Position numbers and translations under genes: made by a program | Origin: Sphingopyxis sp. Root154 | GTDB lineage: Bacteria > Pseudomonadota > Alphaproteobacteria > Sphingomonadales > Sphingomonadaceae | DNA length: 64,000 nucleotides | Assembly: GCF_001427105.1 (NCBI RefSeq) | Contig: NZ_LMGI01000002.1 | Location: 372,001-436,000 of the forward strand | Reading direction: 5' to 3' | Shown: piece after piece, positions 44,998 through 54,316 of the stretch | How the letters are laid out: the number at the start of each line of letters is the position of its first letter | How positions within the stretch are numbered: the stretch's first letter is position 1 | Notes under the pieces: model-generated | What the model was told of the DNA's origin: nothing | The model's database searches: none | What the model saw: only the letters and a program-made list of their open reading frames with translations

Positions 44998-46779
44998 CTA
45001 GCCCTTCGGGCCGTCGACGATACGGATGCCGAGCTCCTTGAGCTGCTTGTCGCTGACCGGCGCCGGGGCGTTCATCATCAGATCTTCGGCCTTCTGGTTC
45101 ATCGGGAAAACGACTACTTCGCGGATGTTGGGCTCGTCGGCGAGCAGCATCACGATACGGTCGACGCCCGGCGCCGAACCGCCGTGCGGCGGCGCGCCGA
45201 ACTTGAACGCATTGATCATGCCGCTGAAGTTCGCATCGACGTCGGCCTGGCTGTAGCCCGCGATTTCGAACGCCTTGTACATGATGTCGGGACGATGGTT
45301 CCGGATCGCGCCCGACGACAGTTCGACGCCGTTGCAGACGATGTCATACTGCCAGGCAAGGATGTCGAGCGGGTCCTTGGTTTCGAGCGCTTCGAGCTCG
45401 CCCTGCGGCATGCTGAAGGGGTTGTGGCTGAAATCGATCTTGCCGGTGTCTTCGTCGGCCTCGAACATCGGGAAGTCGACGATCCAGCACATTTCGAACT
45501 TGCTGGGGTCGATCAAATCGAGCTGCTCGGCGACGCGGGTGCGTGCGAAACCCGCGAGCTTCGCGGCGACCGCTTCCTTGCCCGCGGCGAAGAACAGGCC
45601 GTCGTCGGGACCGATGCCCAGTTCGGCCGCAAGCGCGTCCATCTTGTCGGTGCCGTGGTTCTTGGCGATCGGGCCGCCCCATTCGCCACCCTTGCGCGTC
45701 GCATAGCCAAGGCCGGCAAAGCCTTCGCCCTGCGCCCAGCTGTTCATGTCGTCGAAGAATTTGCGGCTCTTCTCGGCGGTCGCGGGCGCAGGAATTGCGC
45801 GAACGACGTCGCCCGCGGCGACGATGTCGGCGAAGCGGCCGAAGCCCGAGCCCGTGAAGTGCGACGAGACATCGGTGATGATCAGCGGGTTGCGAAGGTC
45901 GGGCTTATCGTTGCCGTACTTCAGCATCGATTCGCGGTACGGGATACGCGGGAACGAACCAGCTGGCGTCACGGACTTGCCATTTGCGAACTCCTCGAAC
46001 ACGCCGGCGAGCACGGGTTCGATCGCGTTGAAGACGTCGTCCTGCGTGACGAAGCTCATCTCGAAGTCGAGCTGGTAGAATTCGCCGGGCGAGCGGTCGG
46101 CGCGCGCATCTTCGTCGCGGAAGCAGGGGGCGATCTGGAAATAGCGGTCAAAGCCCGCGACCATCAGCAGCTGCTTGAACATCTGCGGCGCCTGCGGCAG
46201 CGCATAGAATTTGCCGGGGTGGACGCGGCTCGGCACCAGATAGTCGCGCGCACCCTCGGGCGACGAGGCGGTCAGGATCGGCGTCTGGAACTCGGTAAAC
46301 CCCTGCTCGACCATACGGCGGCGCAAGGACGCGATCACGTTCGAACGCAGCATGATGTTGGCGTGGAGGCGTTCGCGGCGAAGGTCGAGGAAACGGTACT
46401 TCAGGCGAATATCCTCGGGATATTCCTGTTCGCCCGCGACCGGCATCGGCAGCTCGATCGCCGCCGACTGGACCGAGACGTCGCGCGCGCGGACTTCAAT
46501 CGCACCGGTCGGAAGGTTGGCATTGGTCGTTTCCGCCGAGCGCGCGACGACGTCGCCGGTGATCGTCACGACGCTTTCGGCGCGCAGGCCGTCGAGCGTT
46601 GCGAAGGCGGCGTCGCTCGAGTCCGCGACGATCTGGGTCAGGCCATAATGATCGCGCAGGTCGACGAAGAGCAGCCCGCCATGATCGCGCTTGCGATGCA
46701 CCCAGCCCGAGACACGGACATTCTGGCCGACATCCTCGGCGCGGAGCTGGCCACAATTATGGGTACGATAGGCGTGCAT
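44998..46779 (-). CDS. aspS: Aspartate--tRNA ligase (probably Asp/Asn type)
   Basis: This class IIb synthetase charges tRNA-Asp. The 593-residue protein has the OB-fold anticodon-binding domain ([20 protein letters not shown]), class II motif 2 ([20 protein letters not shown], here [15 protein letters not shown]) and motif 3 ([19 protein letters not shown]), and the GAD insertion domain of bacterial enzymes. The 590-residue length is the bacterial type. Whether it also charges tRNA-Asn depends on whether asnS exists elsewhere in the genome. An alpha/beta hydrolase gene follows after three bases. Confidence 0.97.
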   Translation of the reverse strand: MHAYRTHNCGQLRAEDVGQNVRVSGWVHRKRDHGGLLFVDLRDHYGLTQIVADSSDAAFATLDGLRAESVVTITGDVVARSAETTNANLPTGAIEVRARDVSVQSAAIELPMPVAGEQEYPEDIRLKYRFLDLRRERLHANIMLRSNVIASLRRRMVEQGFTEFQTPILTASSPEGARDYLVPSRVHPGKFYALPQAPQMFKQLLMVAGFDRYFQIAPCFRDEDARADRSPGEFYQLDFEMSFVTQDDVFNAIEPVLAGVFEEFANGKSVTPAGSFPRIPYRESMLKYGNDKPDLRNPLIITDVSSHFTGSGFGRFADIVAAGDVVRAIPAPATAEKSRKFFDDMNSWAQGEGFAGLGYATRKGGEWGGPIAKNHGTDKMDALAAELGIGPDDGLFFAAGKEAVAAKLAGFARTRVAEQLDLIDPSKFEMCWIVDFPMFEADEDTGKIDFSHNPFSMPQGELEALETKDPLDILAWQYDIVCNGVELSSGAIRNHRPDIMYKAFEIAGYSQADVDANFSGMINAFKFGAPPHGGSAPGVDRIVMLLADEPNIREVVVFPMNQKAEDLMMNAPAPVSDKQLKELGIRIVDGPKG

Positions 46780-46876
46780 TTTCTCGTCTTTCGATGACTG
46801 GGGAAATCAACAAAAAGTTGACATTTATGGCCGCGCCTAAGGCAGGTCGGCGTGCCATTTGTCAAGGCTTGGCTCG

Positions 46877-48388
46877 TCAGCAGGTCAGCCCCAACCCATC
46901 GAGCACCGCGCTGCCGAACAGCGCGCGGTGGGCGGGATCGGGAAGCAGCCGGTCGCGCGCGGTGCGCCAGAGACGGAAATCCTCGCCATAATCGGCGGCA
47001 ACACGCGCGGCATCGAGGCCACAGCTTTTGGCCCAGTGACGGGTAAAGCCAACGCCCTCGGCATCGAGGCATTCAACCACACGGGCATAGGCGTCGGCGG
47101 TTCGCTGGCTGCGCGGGCCGTCGAAATCGATCACCGCATTGTGCGTAAAGCGCGCGGGAGCGAGCAGCCCTTGCGCGCGCTCCATGAAACGGATGGTGAC
47201 GACCGTGGAGCCGCCGTGCTTGGCATAAACGGCGCAGATGCGTTCAAAGGCGCGCGCGAGGTCGGCGCGGTCGATGGTGACCGAGGCGTTGAACAGGTCT
47301 GCCAGGGGACGATGCGTGTCGAGCCCCTCCCCCCAGCTGCCATAGACCGGCGGCGCGCCGATATCAGGGCCGCTGGCATAGCCTTGCTTCATTGCGAACT
47401 GGAGCAACGGCCCGCGGGCCCATGGGTAATCGTTGAGCAGGCGGCCGAGCAGACTGAGCGCGTCATAACCCGCGCCAAGCTGGCCGGGGGTCGCTCGCGG
47501 ATAATCGTCGCGCCACGGCTCGCGATAGAGGAACCGCAGCATCGCGGGTCGCTTGAACGGCTTGTAGGGGTTGACGATCATCTGGACAAAGTCGGGATCC
47601 TGATCGAGCGCATAGGCGGCCGAGAAGCGCCGGAAATCGCCCGCGGCGAGCCAGTCCAGCGCCGCCCGATCCACCTTGCGCAAATTCTGGATCGGACGGA
47701 CGAGGAATTTCGGCACGCTGTCGACGACGAGCGCCGTCACGATACCGAGCGAGCCCACTGGAAGCTGCGCCGCGGCGAACATCGTATCGTCGCGGAGCGG
47801 CGCCGAACCGGTGGCGGCGATGAAGGCGTCGCCCATCACGCCCGCGTCGGGCTCGATCCAGAGGATGCCGCCAGGAGTGACGATCTGCAGCGCGCGGATA
47901 TGATCCTGAATGCCGCCCCGCGCGATCATCGAGCCGTGGGTGCCCGTGGCCGAGGCACCCGCGAAAGTCTGGCCATTGCCCGCGCCGCTCGTCCACAACG
48001 AGCGGCCTTGCTCCTCGAATTTGTCCGAAACCTCGTCGACGAGCGCGCCTGATTCGACGAGCATCAGGGCGCCGGCATCGATGCCGGGGCGGACATCGCC
48101 CGCGTCGATGCGAAAGCAGCGATTGAAGCGGCGTGTGTGGAGCAGCCAGCTTTGCGAACTGATATTGACGTTCGATGGCGACCAGCCCGCGCCGAGCGGC
48201 CGGACGCGGCGCTTGGCGGTCTGGGCCGCCGCGAGCCAGTCCTGCACCGATTTCGCGGCGATCGCGATCTCGTCGCGTCCACGCTCCGCGTCACCACTGC
48301 GCAAGGCGAAGCGCATCGCCCCTTCGCAGGTGCCGGTGCCGTGATAATTGGTCCAGCGGCCCTCGTCGCCCAGTCTGACGATCGGCAT
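46877..48388 (-). CDS. D-arabinono-1,4-lactone oxidase family FAD enzyme
   Basis: The 503-residue protein belongs to the sugar-1,4-lactone oxidase family of FAD enzymes. The N-terminal PCMH-type FAD domain has VRPLGAGWSPSNVNISSQSW and GQTFAGASATGTHGSMIARGG, where the FAD-binding loops lie; ARFTHNAVIDFD and GGSTVVTIRF mark the C-terminal ALO domain. It should oxidise a sugar lactone, passing electrons to oxygen or cytochrome. The frame is open upstream, but ATG at 48388 gives MPIVRLGDEGRW. It overlaps the small upstream gene by three bases and forms a two-gene operon. Confidence 0.85.
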   Translation of the reverse strand: MPIVRLGDEGRWTNYHGTGTCEGAMRFALRSGDAERGRDEIAIAAKSVQDWLAAAQTAKRRVRPLGAGWSPSNVNISSQSWLLHTRRFNRCFRIDAGDVRPGIDAGALMLVESGALVDEVSDKFEEQGRSLWTSGAGNGQTFAGASATGTHGSMIARGGIQDHIRALQIVTPGGILWIEPDAGVMGDAFIAATGSAPLRDDTMFAAAQLPVGSLGIVTALVVDSVPKFLVRPIQNLRKVDRAALDWLAAGDFRRFSAAYALDQDPDFVQMIVNPYKPFKRPAMLRFLYREPWRDDYPRATPGQLGAGYDALSLLGRLLNDYPWARGPLLQFAMKQGYASGPDIGAPPVYGSWGEGLDTHRPLADLFNASVTIDRADLARAFERICAVYAKHGGSTVVTIRFMERAQGLLAPARFTHNAVIDFDGPRSQRTADAYARVVECLDAEGVGFTRHWAKSCGLDAARVAADYGEDFRLWRTARDRLLPDPAHRALFGSAVLDGLGLTC

Positions 48389-48717
48389 CAGGCATCTCCC
48401 AACGGGAGGATGCCGGCGTGGGCGCGCCACGCGACGGTGACCGGGCGGAGGAAACCGAAGGTCGCGATCGCGACGAGCATCTGGCGCCGCGTCGCGAACA
48501 TGCGGACGTCGCACAGGCCATGATCGGATTCGGGCGTCACGAAAGGCTGCGCGGCCTGCGCGGCGAAACCCCAGCCCTTCAGCGTCACCACCATCGATTC
48601 CTCATCGAGCGGCCGCGGATTGGCGATCGACAGGAAGATGTCCGCCTGCCCCGCTGCATATTGCCCGACAAGCAACGAAAAACCGAGCGCGGCGAGCGCC
48701 CAACCGAGCCATATCAT
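48388..48717 (-). CDS. Small membrane-anchored protein of unknown function
   Basis: I cannot name this 109-residue protein. It opens with one hydrophobic segment (MIWLGWALAALGFSLLVGQY), then a soluble part with PLDEESMVVTLKGWGFAAQA and RMFATRRQMLVAIATFGFLR. ATG at 48717 was chosen because the helix starts there; the upstream frame encodes Cys-rich sequence without a helix. Its stop shares a base with the lactone oxidase start, so the two are coupled. A role as its membrane anchor or electron partner is only inference. Confidence 0.65.
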   Translation of the reverse strand: MIWLGWALAALGFSLLVGQYAAGQADIFLSIANPRPLDEESMVVTLKGWGFAAQAAQPFVTPESDHGLCDVRMFATRRQMLVAIATFGFLRPVTVAWRAHAGILPLGDA

Positions 48718-48826
48718 GCCCCAAATCCCTTCGTCTTTTTCCCCGGCCGGTATTCCGGCTCCGCAACCCGAAGAGCACGAGCAAATTTTCCTGCCCGTTC
48801 CTCTCAACTAGCTGTATAGGCGCGCT

Positions 48827-50014
48827 ATGCAAGTCCATCCGTTGATCGAAACCAACGCCGCGCTCGTCGAATTCTGCGACCTCATTCGGAACAGCGATTT
48901 CATCGCGGTCGATACCGAATTCATGCGCGAAAACACTTTCTGGCCAGAGCTTTGCCTGATCCAGGTGGCCGACCGCGACCATGCTGCGGCAATCGATCCG
49001 ATGGCGCCGGGCATAGACCTGGGGCCCCTGCTCAACCTGCTGGTCGGCAATGAGGACATGCTGAAAGTCTTTCATGCGGGCGGTCAGGATGTCGAAATCA
49101 TCTTCAACCTGACCGGCAAGACGCCGCACCCGATCTTCGACACGCAGATCGGCCAGATGGCGCTCGGTCAGGCCGAACAGGTCGGATATTCGAACCTGGT
49201 CGAAGCATGGATCGGGCTGCAGCTCGACAAGGGCGCGCGCTTTACCGACTGGAGCCGACGCCCGCTCGACAAGCGCCAGATCGACTATGCGGTCGGCGAC
49301 GTGACGCACCTCGCCAAGATTTTCCCGATGATGCTCGACAAGCTGATCAAGACCGGGCGCGGTCACTGGCTCGACGAGGAAATGGAAAAGCTCGCCGATC
49401 CAGCGAATTACAGCGTCGATCCCGACAAGGCTTGGCAGCGCATCAAGGTCCCGACGCGCAAGCTCGACGTGCTCGGCCGGTTGCAGTCACTCGCCGCGTG
49501 GCGCGAACGCGAGGCGCGGCAAAAGAATCTGCCGCGCGGCCGGATCGTCAAGGACGAGACGCTCGCCGACCTCGCCGCGCATCCGCCGAAGGATCAGGAC
49601 GGACTGGGCCGCGTGCGCGGGCTGTCGGCGACCTGGCGCACGAACGATATCGGCGGCCGGCTGATGGACGCGATCGCCAGCGCCAAGCCGATGTCGAAGG
49701 ACGAAATGCCCGAGCGCGCGCCGCGCGGCCCGGGGCTTGGCAAGGAAGGCACGCTCGTCGCCGACCTGCTGAAGCTGCTGCTCAAAATCCGTGCGCGTGA
49801 ACTCAATGTCGCGGCGCGGCTCATCGCGCGCAGCGACGATCTCGAAGCGCTCGCGGCGGGCGCGCGCGAGGGTATCCAGATGATGCAGGGGTGGCGCTAC
49901 GACGTGTTCGGCCACGCCGCGCTCGATCTCGTCGAAGGCCGGATGGGCTTTGCCGTCAAGAACGGCAAGCTGCTGATGAGCGAAATCGATCCCAACGCCG
50001 CGATCGAAATCTAG
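48827..50014 (+). CDS. rnd: Ribonuclease D
   Basis: RNase D trims tRNA 3' ends as a 3'-5' exonuclease. The 395-residue protein has the DEDD exonuclease domain, with IAVDTEFMRENTFWPELCLI (Asp29, Glu31), VFHAGGQDVEIIFNL, DTQIGQMALG and QIDYAVGDVTHL. Two HRDC domains follow (LQSLAAWREREARQKNLPRG and RARELNVAARLIARSDDLEA). Length and order are normal. Its TAG stop overlaps the convergent ppx stop (CTAG). Confidence 0.96.
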   Translation: MQVHPLIETNAALVEFCDLIRNSDFIAVDTEFMRENTFWPELCLIQVADRDHAAAIDPMAPGIDLGPLLNLLVGNEDMLKVFHAGGQDVEIIFNLTGKTPHPIFDTQIGQMALGQAEQVGYSNLVEAWIGLQLDKGARFTDWSRRPLDKRQIDYAVGDVTHLAKIFPMMLDKLIKTGRGHWLDEEMEKLADPANYSVDPDKAWQRIKVPTRKLDVLGRLQSLAAWREREARQKNLPRGRIVKDETLADLAAHPPKDQDGLGRVRGLSATWRTNDIGGRLMDAIASAKPMSKDEMPERAPRGPGLGKEGTLVADLLKLLLKIRARELNVAARLIARSDDLEALAAGAREGIQMMQGWRYDVFGHAALDLVEGRMGFAVKNGKLLMSEIDPNAAIEI

Positions 50015-51504
50015 AGCAGCACCAACTCCGGCTTCGCATCGAGGGCGTGCGCCAGCACACGCAGGCGGCGCTCGACCGATTCGCCCGCAAGATGATGCCA
50101 GCCCGCATCAAGGCAGAGCTTGAGCTTGCCATCGACCAGCGCAACGCCGCTCGCCTTCAGCGGCGCCTCGACCCCGCCAGTCAGCCGTTGCGCAAGGCGA
50201 ATCGCAAGCCCCCATTGGCGCGCCCGCGCGAGTCGTTCGGGCGACACGAGGGTTCCCATCACCGGGAATTCGGCATCGGCACCACCAAAACCCGCATACA
50301 GCGCGCGTGCGAGCAGGATGCGCCCCGGAATATCGATGCTGCGCCAGTTGCCGTGCAGGCCGATTTCGGTGCCGCGTTCGGCGCGGAAATCGGGGTTGGC
50401 TGACCAGGCGACGTCGCTGAGCAGGCTCGCCGCGAGCCGGACGCGGCTGTCGGCGGGCGCTTCATCGTCGAACAGCGGCGCGATCCATTCGGCGATCGCG
50501 CGGCCGTGCGGCGCGAAACGCGCGAGGCGACGCCCTTCGAATTCGGCGGCGACGATCAGCGGGTCCTGCGCGCGCGTCTCGGCATCGAGCGCCTGATACA
50601 GCAACCCCTCGCGAAGCCCCGACGACGATACGGTCATTTCGGGTACGTCGAGGATGTTGACGAGCGCCGCGAGCAGCGCCGCCGCGTCGGGCAAGGAAGC
50701 GGCACGGTTCGATGCCATGCCGGGGATCGCGCGCAATTCCTCGAAACTCAGCCGCTTCGACGCACGGATCAGGCGGCGCAGCGCGCTGCGCGGTAAGGTA
50801 TGCTGGTCGAGCACTGCGAGCGGATCGCGCGTGAGTTCGAGGTCAAGGCGCGAGAGCGCACGCCACGAGCCGCCGACGAGATAGAGCGGCTGGCCGGTCA
50901 GCCCGTCGGGCCAGCCCGCCGCGCGGAGCATCTTGCGGATCGCGCGCTCGAACGCCTGATCGCCATCCTTGCGCAGTGCGGGCAAGCGGAGCACGCCGAG
51001 CGGGAAGGAGGCGCGGCGGCCGACCTTGCCCTCCGATACCTCAGCGAGTTCGAGGCTGCCGCCGCCGAGATCGACGGCGATGCCGTGCGCTTCGGGTATA
51101 GCGGCGAGCACGCCGTAACCCGCGGCCTCGGCCTCTTCCTCACCGGAGAGCAGCCGGATCGCGAGCCCCGCCTCGGCGGCGGCCTGGATGAATTCCGGGC
51201 CGTTCACCGCATCGCGCACCGCAGCGGTGGCGACGCATTGCACGTCCTTCACGTCCATATGCTTTGCGAGCAGCGCGTAGCGGCGGAGCGCGACCAGGCC
51301 GCGTTCGGCATCCTCGGGCGCGATGCGGCCATCGACGGCGAGACCGCGACCGAGGCCGGCAGCGACCTTTTCGTTGAAGATCACCGCGGGCGCGCGTGCG
51401 GGCCCTTCATAGACGACGATGCGGACCGAGTTGGAACCAATGTCGATCACGGCGGATCGGCTGACCGCCTGTTTGGACGAACGCTGTGGGGTCAATTTGG
51501 TCAA
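50011..51504 (-). CDS. ppx: Exopolyphosphatase (Ppx/GppA family)
   Basis: Ppx removes phosphates from the end of polyphosphate. The 497-residue protein has the ASKHA fold with AVIDIGSNSVRIVVYEGPAR (phosphate 1 loop), GIAVDLGGGSLELAEVSEGK (phosphate 2 loop), and a C-terminal helical HD-like part. It is the last gene in the DUF2066-hdaA-ppk1-ppx operon and overlaps ppk1 by four bases, so the enzyme that makes polyphosphate and the one that breaks it are made together. Confidence 0.94.
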   Translation of the reverse strand: MTKLTPQRSSKQAVSRSAVIDIGSNSVRIVVYEGPARAPAVIFNEKVAAGLGRGLAVDGRIAPEDAERGLVALRRYALLAKHMDVKDVQCVATAAVRDAVNGPEFIQAAAEAGLAIRLLSGEEEAEAAGYGVLAAIPEAHGIAVDLGGGSLELAEVSEGKVGRRASFPLGVLRLPALRKDGDQAFERAIRKMLRAAGWPDGLTGQPLYLVGGSWRALSRLDLELTRDPLAVLDQHTLPRSALRRLIRASKRLSFEELRAIPGMASNRAASLPDAAALLAALVNILDVPEMTVSSSGLREGLLYQALDAETRAQDPLIVAAEFEGRRLARFAPHGRAIAEWIAPLFDDEAPADSRVRLAASLLSDVAWSANPDFRAERGTEIGLHGNWRSIDIPGRILLARALYAGFGGADAEFPVMGTLVSPERLARARQWGLAIRLAQRLTGGVEAPLKASGVALVDGKLKLCLDAGWHHLAGESVERRLRVLAHALDAKPELVLL

Positions 51505-53672
51505 TCTTCGCGCACATCGAAGGCAAGCGTGGGAACGTCGTGACGCTTGTGGAGCGCGGTTCCGCGACCCGATAGAGACGCGTTCGTCATAAAATAATGG
51601 TGCAAATTAAATGGCTTGTCGCCCGGCATCACGCGCACCGAGGTGCCGTCGGGCTGCAGGATCCAGCTTTGTTCATTGTCGATGAGGTTCGCGACGAGCA
51701 CCTGGTCCAATATCTGGTCGTGGACGGTCGGGTTCTCGATCGGGATCATATATTCAACGCGGCGGTCGAAGTTGCGCGGCATCCAGTCGGCGCTGCTGAT
51801 GTAGAGCCTGGCGCCGCGGTGCGGTAGAGGCGCGCCGTTCGCGAAGGCCCACACGCGGCTATGCTCGAGGAAGCGGCCGACGACCGATTTGACGCGGATC
51901 GTTTCGGAGAGTCCCGCCACGCCGGGGCGCAGGCAGCAGATGCCGCGCACGATCAGTTCGATCGGCACGCCCGCAGCGCTCGCCTGATAGAGTTTGTCGA
52001 TGATGTCAGGGTCGACGAGGCTGTTCATCTTGGCCCACACGCCCGACGGTAGGCCCGCCTTCGCCGCCGCCGTCTCGGCGTCGATCAGCTCGCAAAGATG
52101 CGCGCGCATGTTGAGCGGCGACATGGTGATCAGATCGAGCCGTTCGGGTTCGACATAGCCGGTGATATAATTGAACAGCTGCGCCGCGTCGCGCCCCGCA
52201 CGCGGATCGGCGGTAAAGAAGCTGAGGTCGGTATAGATGCGCGCGGTCACCGGGTGATAATTGCCGGTGCCGAAGTGGCAGTAAGTGCGATACCCCTGCC
52301 CTTCGCGGCGCACGACCATCGAAATCTTGGCGTGTGTCTTCCACTCGATAAAACCGTAGACGACCTGCACCCCGGCGCGCTCCAGCTGGTTCGCCCAGAG
52401 GAGATTCTGTTCCTCATCGAAGCGAGCCTTGAGTTCGACGACCGCGGTCACCGATTTTCCCGCCTCAGCCGCCTCGATCAGCGCGCGGATGACCGGCGAC
52501 TGGTCGCCAGCACGGTAGAGCGTTTGCTTGATCGCGACGACGTCGGGATCGGCGGCGGCCTGCCGCAGGAAAGCGAGGACGACCTCGAAGCTTTCATACG
52601 GATGGTGGACGACGATGTCCTTGCTGCGGATCGCCGCGAAGCAGTCGCCGCCATGTTCGCGAATGCGTTCGGGGAAACGCGCCGAATAGGCCGGAAACTT
52701 GAGGTCGGGGCGATCGACATCGACGAGCGCCGACAGCGCCGCAAGACCGATGAAGCCACCGATCTTCGCGATGATCGCTTCGTGGCCCTGAATATCGGCG
52801 TTGAGCACTTCGGCGATTTCGCCGGGCATGTCGGCTTCGAGTTCGAGCAGGATGACACGGCCGCGGCGGCGGCGGCGGATCGCGGTGCGGAACAGGCGTA
52901 CGAGATCCTCGGCCTCTTCCTCGAGTTCGATATCGCTGTCGCGGATGATGCGGAACACGCCGAGCGATCGGATCGTGAAGCCCGGGAACAAGAGGCCACC
53001 GAAAATCTCGATCAGATATTCGATCGGCACGAACGCGCTGCCCTGTCCCGGCACCGGCACGAAACGCGGCAATGCGGCCGGAATCATCACCAGTTCGCGC
53101 ACCGTTTCCCCATCCGCCTTGCGCTGGAGATCGAAAATCACGCCGAGGCCGCGATTGGGGATGAAGGGAAAGGGATGCGCCGGATCGAGCACCTGCGGGG
53201 TGAGGATCGGGAAAATCTGGTCGATGAAATATTGGCGCAAGGCGGTGCGCAGCGCTTCCTTGTCCGACCCCGTGCCGTGGACGACGATGCCCTGTTCGCC
53301 GAGCTGGCGATGGAGCAATTGCCATTCGCTCTGCTGCTGGTCGACGAGGCGGTTCACCTCGGCCTCGATCTCGGCAAGCTGCTGCCCCGGCGAGCGGCCG
53401 TCGGCCGAAGGGTCGTCGATCCCCTGCAACTGCTGCCCCTTCAGGCCCGCGACGCGGACCATGAAGAATTCGTCGAGGTTGCTGCCCGAAATCGACAGGA
53501 ACCGGAGGCGTTCGAGCAAAGGGTGCGCGGGGTTGCGCGCTTCTTCCATCACCCGGCGGTTGAAGGCGAGCCAGCTCAGTTCGCGGTTGAAGAAGCGTTC
53601 GGGTCCGAGGGGGATTTGAAACGCGCTATTGGCGTCATTGTCGGCACGAAGGGGTTGGCCGGTTATCGACAT
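51501..53672 (-). CDS. ppk1: Polyphosphate kinase 1
   Basis: Ppk1 makes polyphosphate from ATP in a reversible reaction. The 723-residue protein has the N domain with FFNRELSWLAFNRRVMEEA and HPLLERLRFLSISGSNLDEF, the head domain, and the catalytic C domains with MVVRREGQGYRTYCHFGTGN, in which the His of TYCHFGTGNYH is autophosphorylated, and YISSADWMPRNFDRRVEYMI. Length is normal. It lies between hdaA (10-base overlap) and ppx (4-base overlap). Confidence 0.97.
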   Translation of the reverse strand: MSITGQPLRADNDANSAFQIPLGPERFFNRELSWLAFNRRVMEEARNPAHPLLERLRFLSISGSNLDEFFMVRVAGLKGQQLQGIDDPSADGRSPGQQLAEIEAEVNRLVDQQQSEWQLLHRQLGEQGIVVHGTGSDKEALRTALRQYFIDQIFPILTPQVLDPAHPFPFIPNRGLGVIFDLQRKADGETVRELVMIPAALPRFVPVPGQGSAFVPIEYLIEIFGGLLFPGFTIRSLGVFRIIRDSDIELEEEAEDLVRLFRTAIRRRRRGRVILLELEADMPGEIAEVLNADIQGHEAIIAKIGGFIGLAALSALVDVDRPDLKFPAYSARFPERIREHGGDCFAAIRSKDIVVHHPYESFEVVLAFLRQAAADPDVVAIKQTLYRAGDQSPVIRALIEAAEAGKSVTAVVELKARFDEEQNLLWANQLERAGVQVVYGFIEWKTHAKISMVVRREGQGYRTYCHFGTGNYHPVTARIYTDLSFFTADPRAGRDAAQLFNYITGYVEPERLDLITMSPLNMRAHLCELIDAETAAAKAGLPSGVWAKMNSLVDPDIIDKLYQASAAGVPIELIVRGICCLRPGVAGLSETIRVKSVVGRFLEHSRVWAFANGAPLPHRGARLYISSADWMPRNFDRRVEYMIPIENPTVHDQILDQVLVANLIDNEQSWILQPDGTSVRVMPGDKPFNLHHYFMTNASLSGRGTALHKRHDVPTLAFDVRED

Positions 53673-54316
53673 GTCGCGTCATCCTGTCGTTCGAGCAAAT
53701 CGGGATCGATGAGCCCCTGTGACAGTAATGTTTCACGCGTAAGACGAATACCAATGCCGCCGCCCTTTTCGAGCGACGCGGCGTCGAGCGCGCCGACGAT
53801 GCGGTGGATCATCGCATAGCTGCGTTCCATCCGCGGGACGATATAGGATGCGACGCCGGGCGCCAGCGCCATGCCGCGCTGCGCGAACAGCGCCTCGATC
53901 AGGTCGCGCGCGAGACAATCGTCGGGATCGCCGATCGTCAGCACCGGTACAGCCGCGAGGCGCGAACGAAGGTCGGGCAGCGCGACGTTCCATTCCGACG
54001 GCGGCGCATCGGCGATGATGAGCAGCGGTGAGCCGCTTGCCTGCGCGGCGTTCCACGCGTGGAAAATCTCTTCTTCCGAAACGCTGTCATGCCCGTCGAT
54101 GACGTTTCCGCCCGTATCGCGCGCGAAGAGCCGGCCCATCAGGCTGCGCCCCGATCGCCGCGGTCCGGTGAGCACGGCGGTGCGGACGGGCCATGTTGCG
54201 ACGTGGCGCAGGTAGCGCACGGCATCGGCGTTGCTGGTGCCGACGATCAGCGGACCGTCATTACTGCCCCCCGCGCTCCAGTCGAGCGGAAGCGCAATCT
54301 GGGATGCACGCGCCAT
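53663..54316 (-). CDS. hdaA: DnaA inactivator HdaA (Hda-like)
   Basis: HdaA works with the sliding clamp to drive DnaA to its ADP form after replication starts. The 217-residue protein begins QIALPLDWSAGGSNDG, with QIALPLD a clamp-binding motif as in Hda/HdaA, and has a short DnaA-like AAA+ domain. The P-loop is changed to GPRRSGRSLMGRLF with Arg where Lys is usual. LLIIADAPPSEW is the Walker B region, and RMERSYAMIHRIVGALDAAS is the box VII/sensor II region. It shares a base with the DUF2066 stop upstream. Confidence 0.92.
   Translation of the reverse strand: MARASQIALPLDWSAGGSNDGPLIVGTSNADAVRYLRHVATWPVRTAVLTGPRRSGRSLMGRLFARDTGGNVIDGHDSVSEEEIFHAWNAAQASGSPLLIIADAPPSEWNVALPDLRSRLAAVPVLTIGDPDDCLARDLIEALFAQRGMALAPGVASYIVPRMERSYAMIHRIVGALDAASLEKGGGIGIRLTRETLLSQGLIDPDLLERQDDATCR

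Noticed and set aside
44359-46797. An 812-codon plus-strand open frame opposite aspS
   Set aside because: aspS is complete and well conserved on the minus strand. The shadow protein has biased composition and no start signal.
46818-46823. TTGACA as a plus-strand -35 promoter element
   Set aside because: No -10 element follows at the right distance and no plus-strand gene starts downstream until rnd at 48827.
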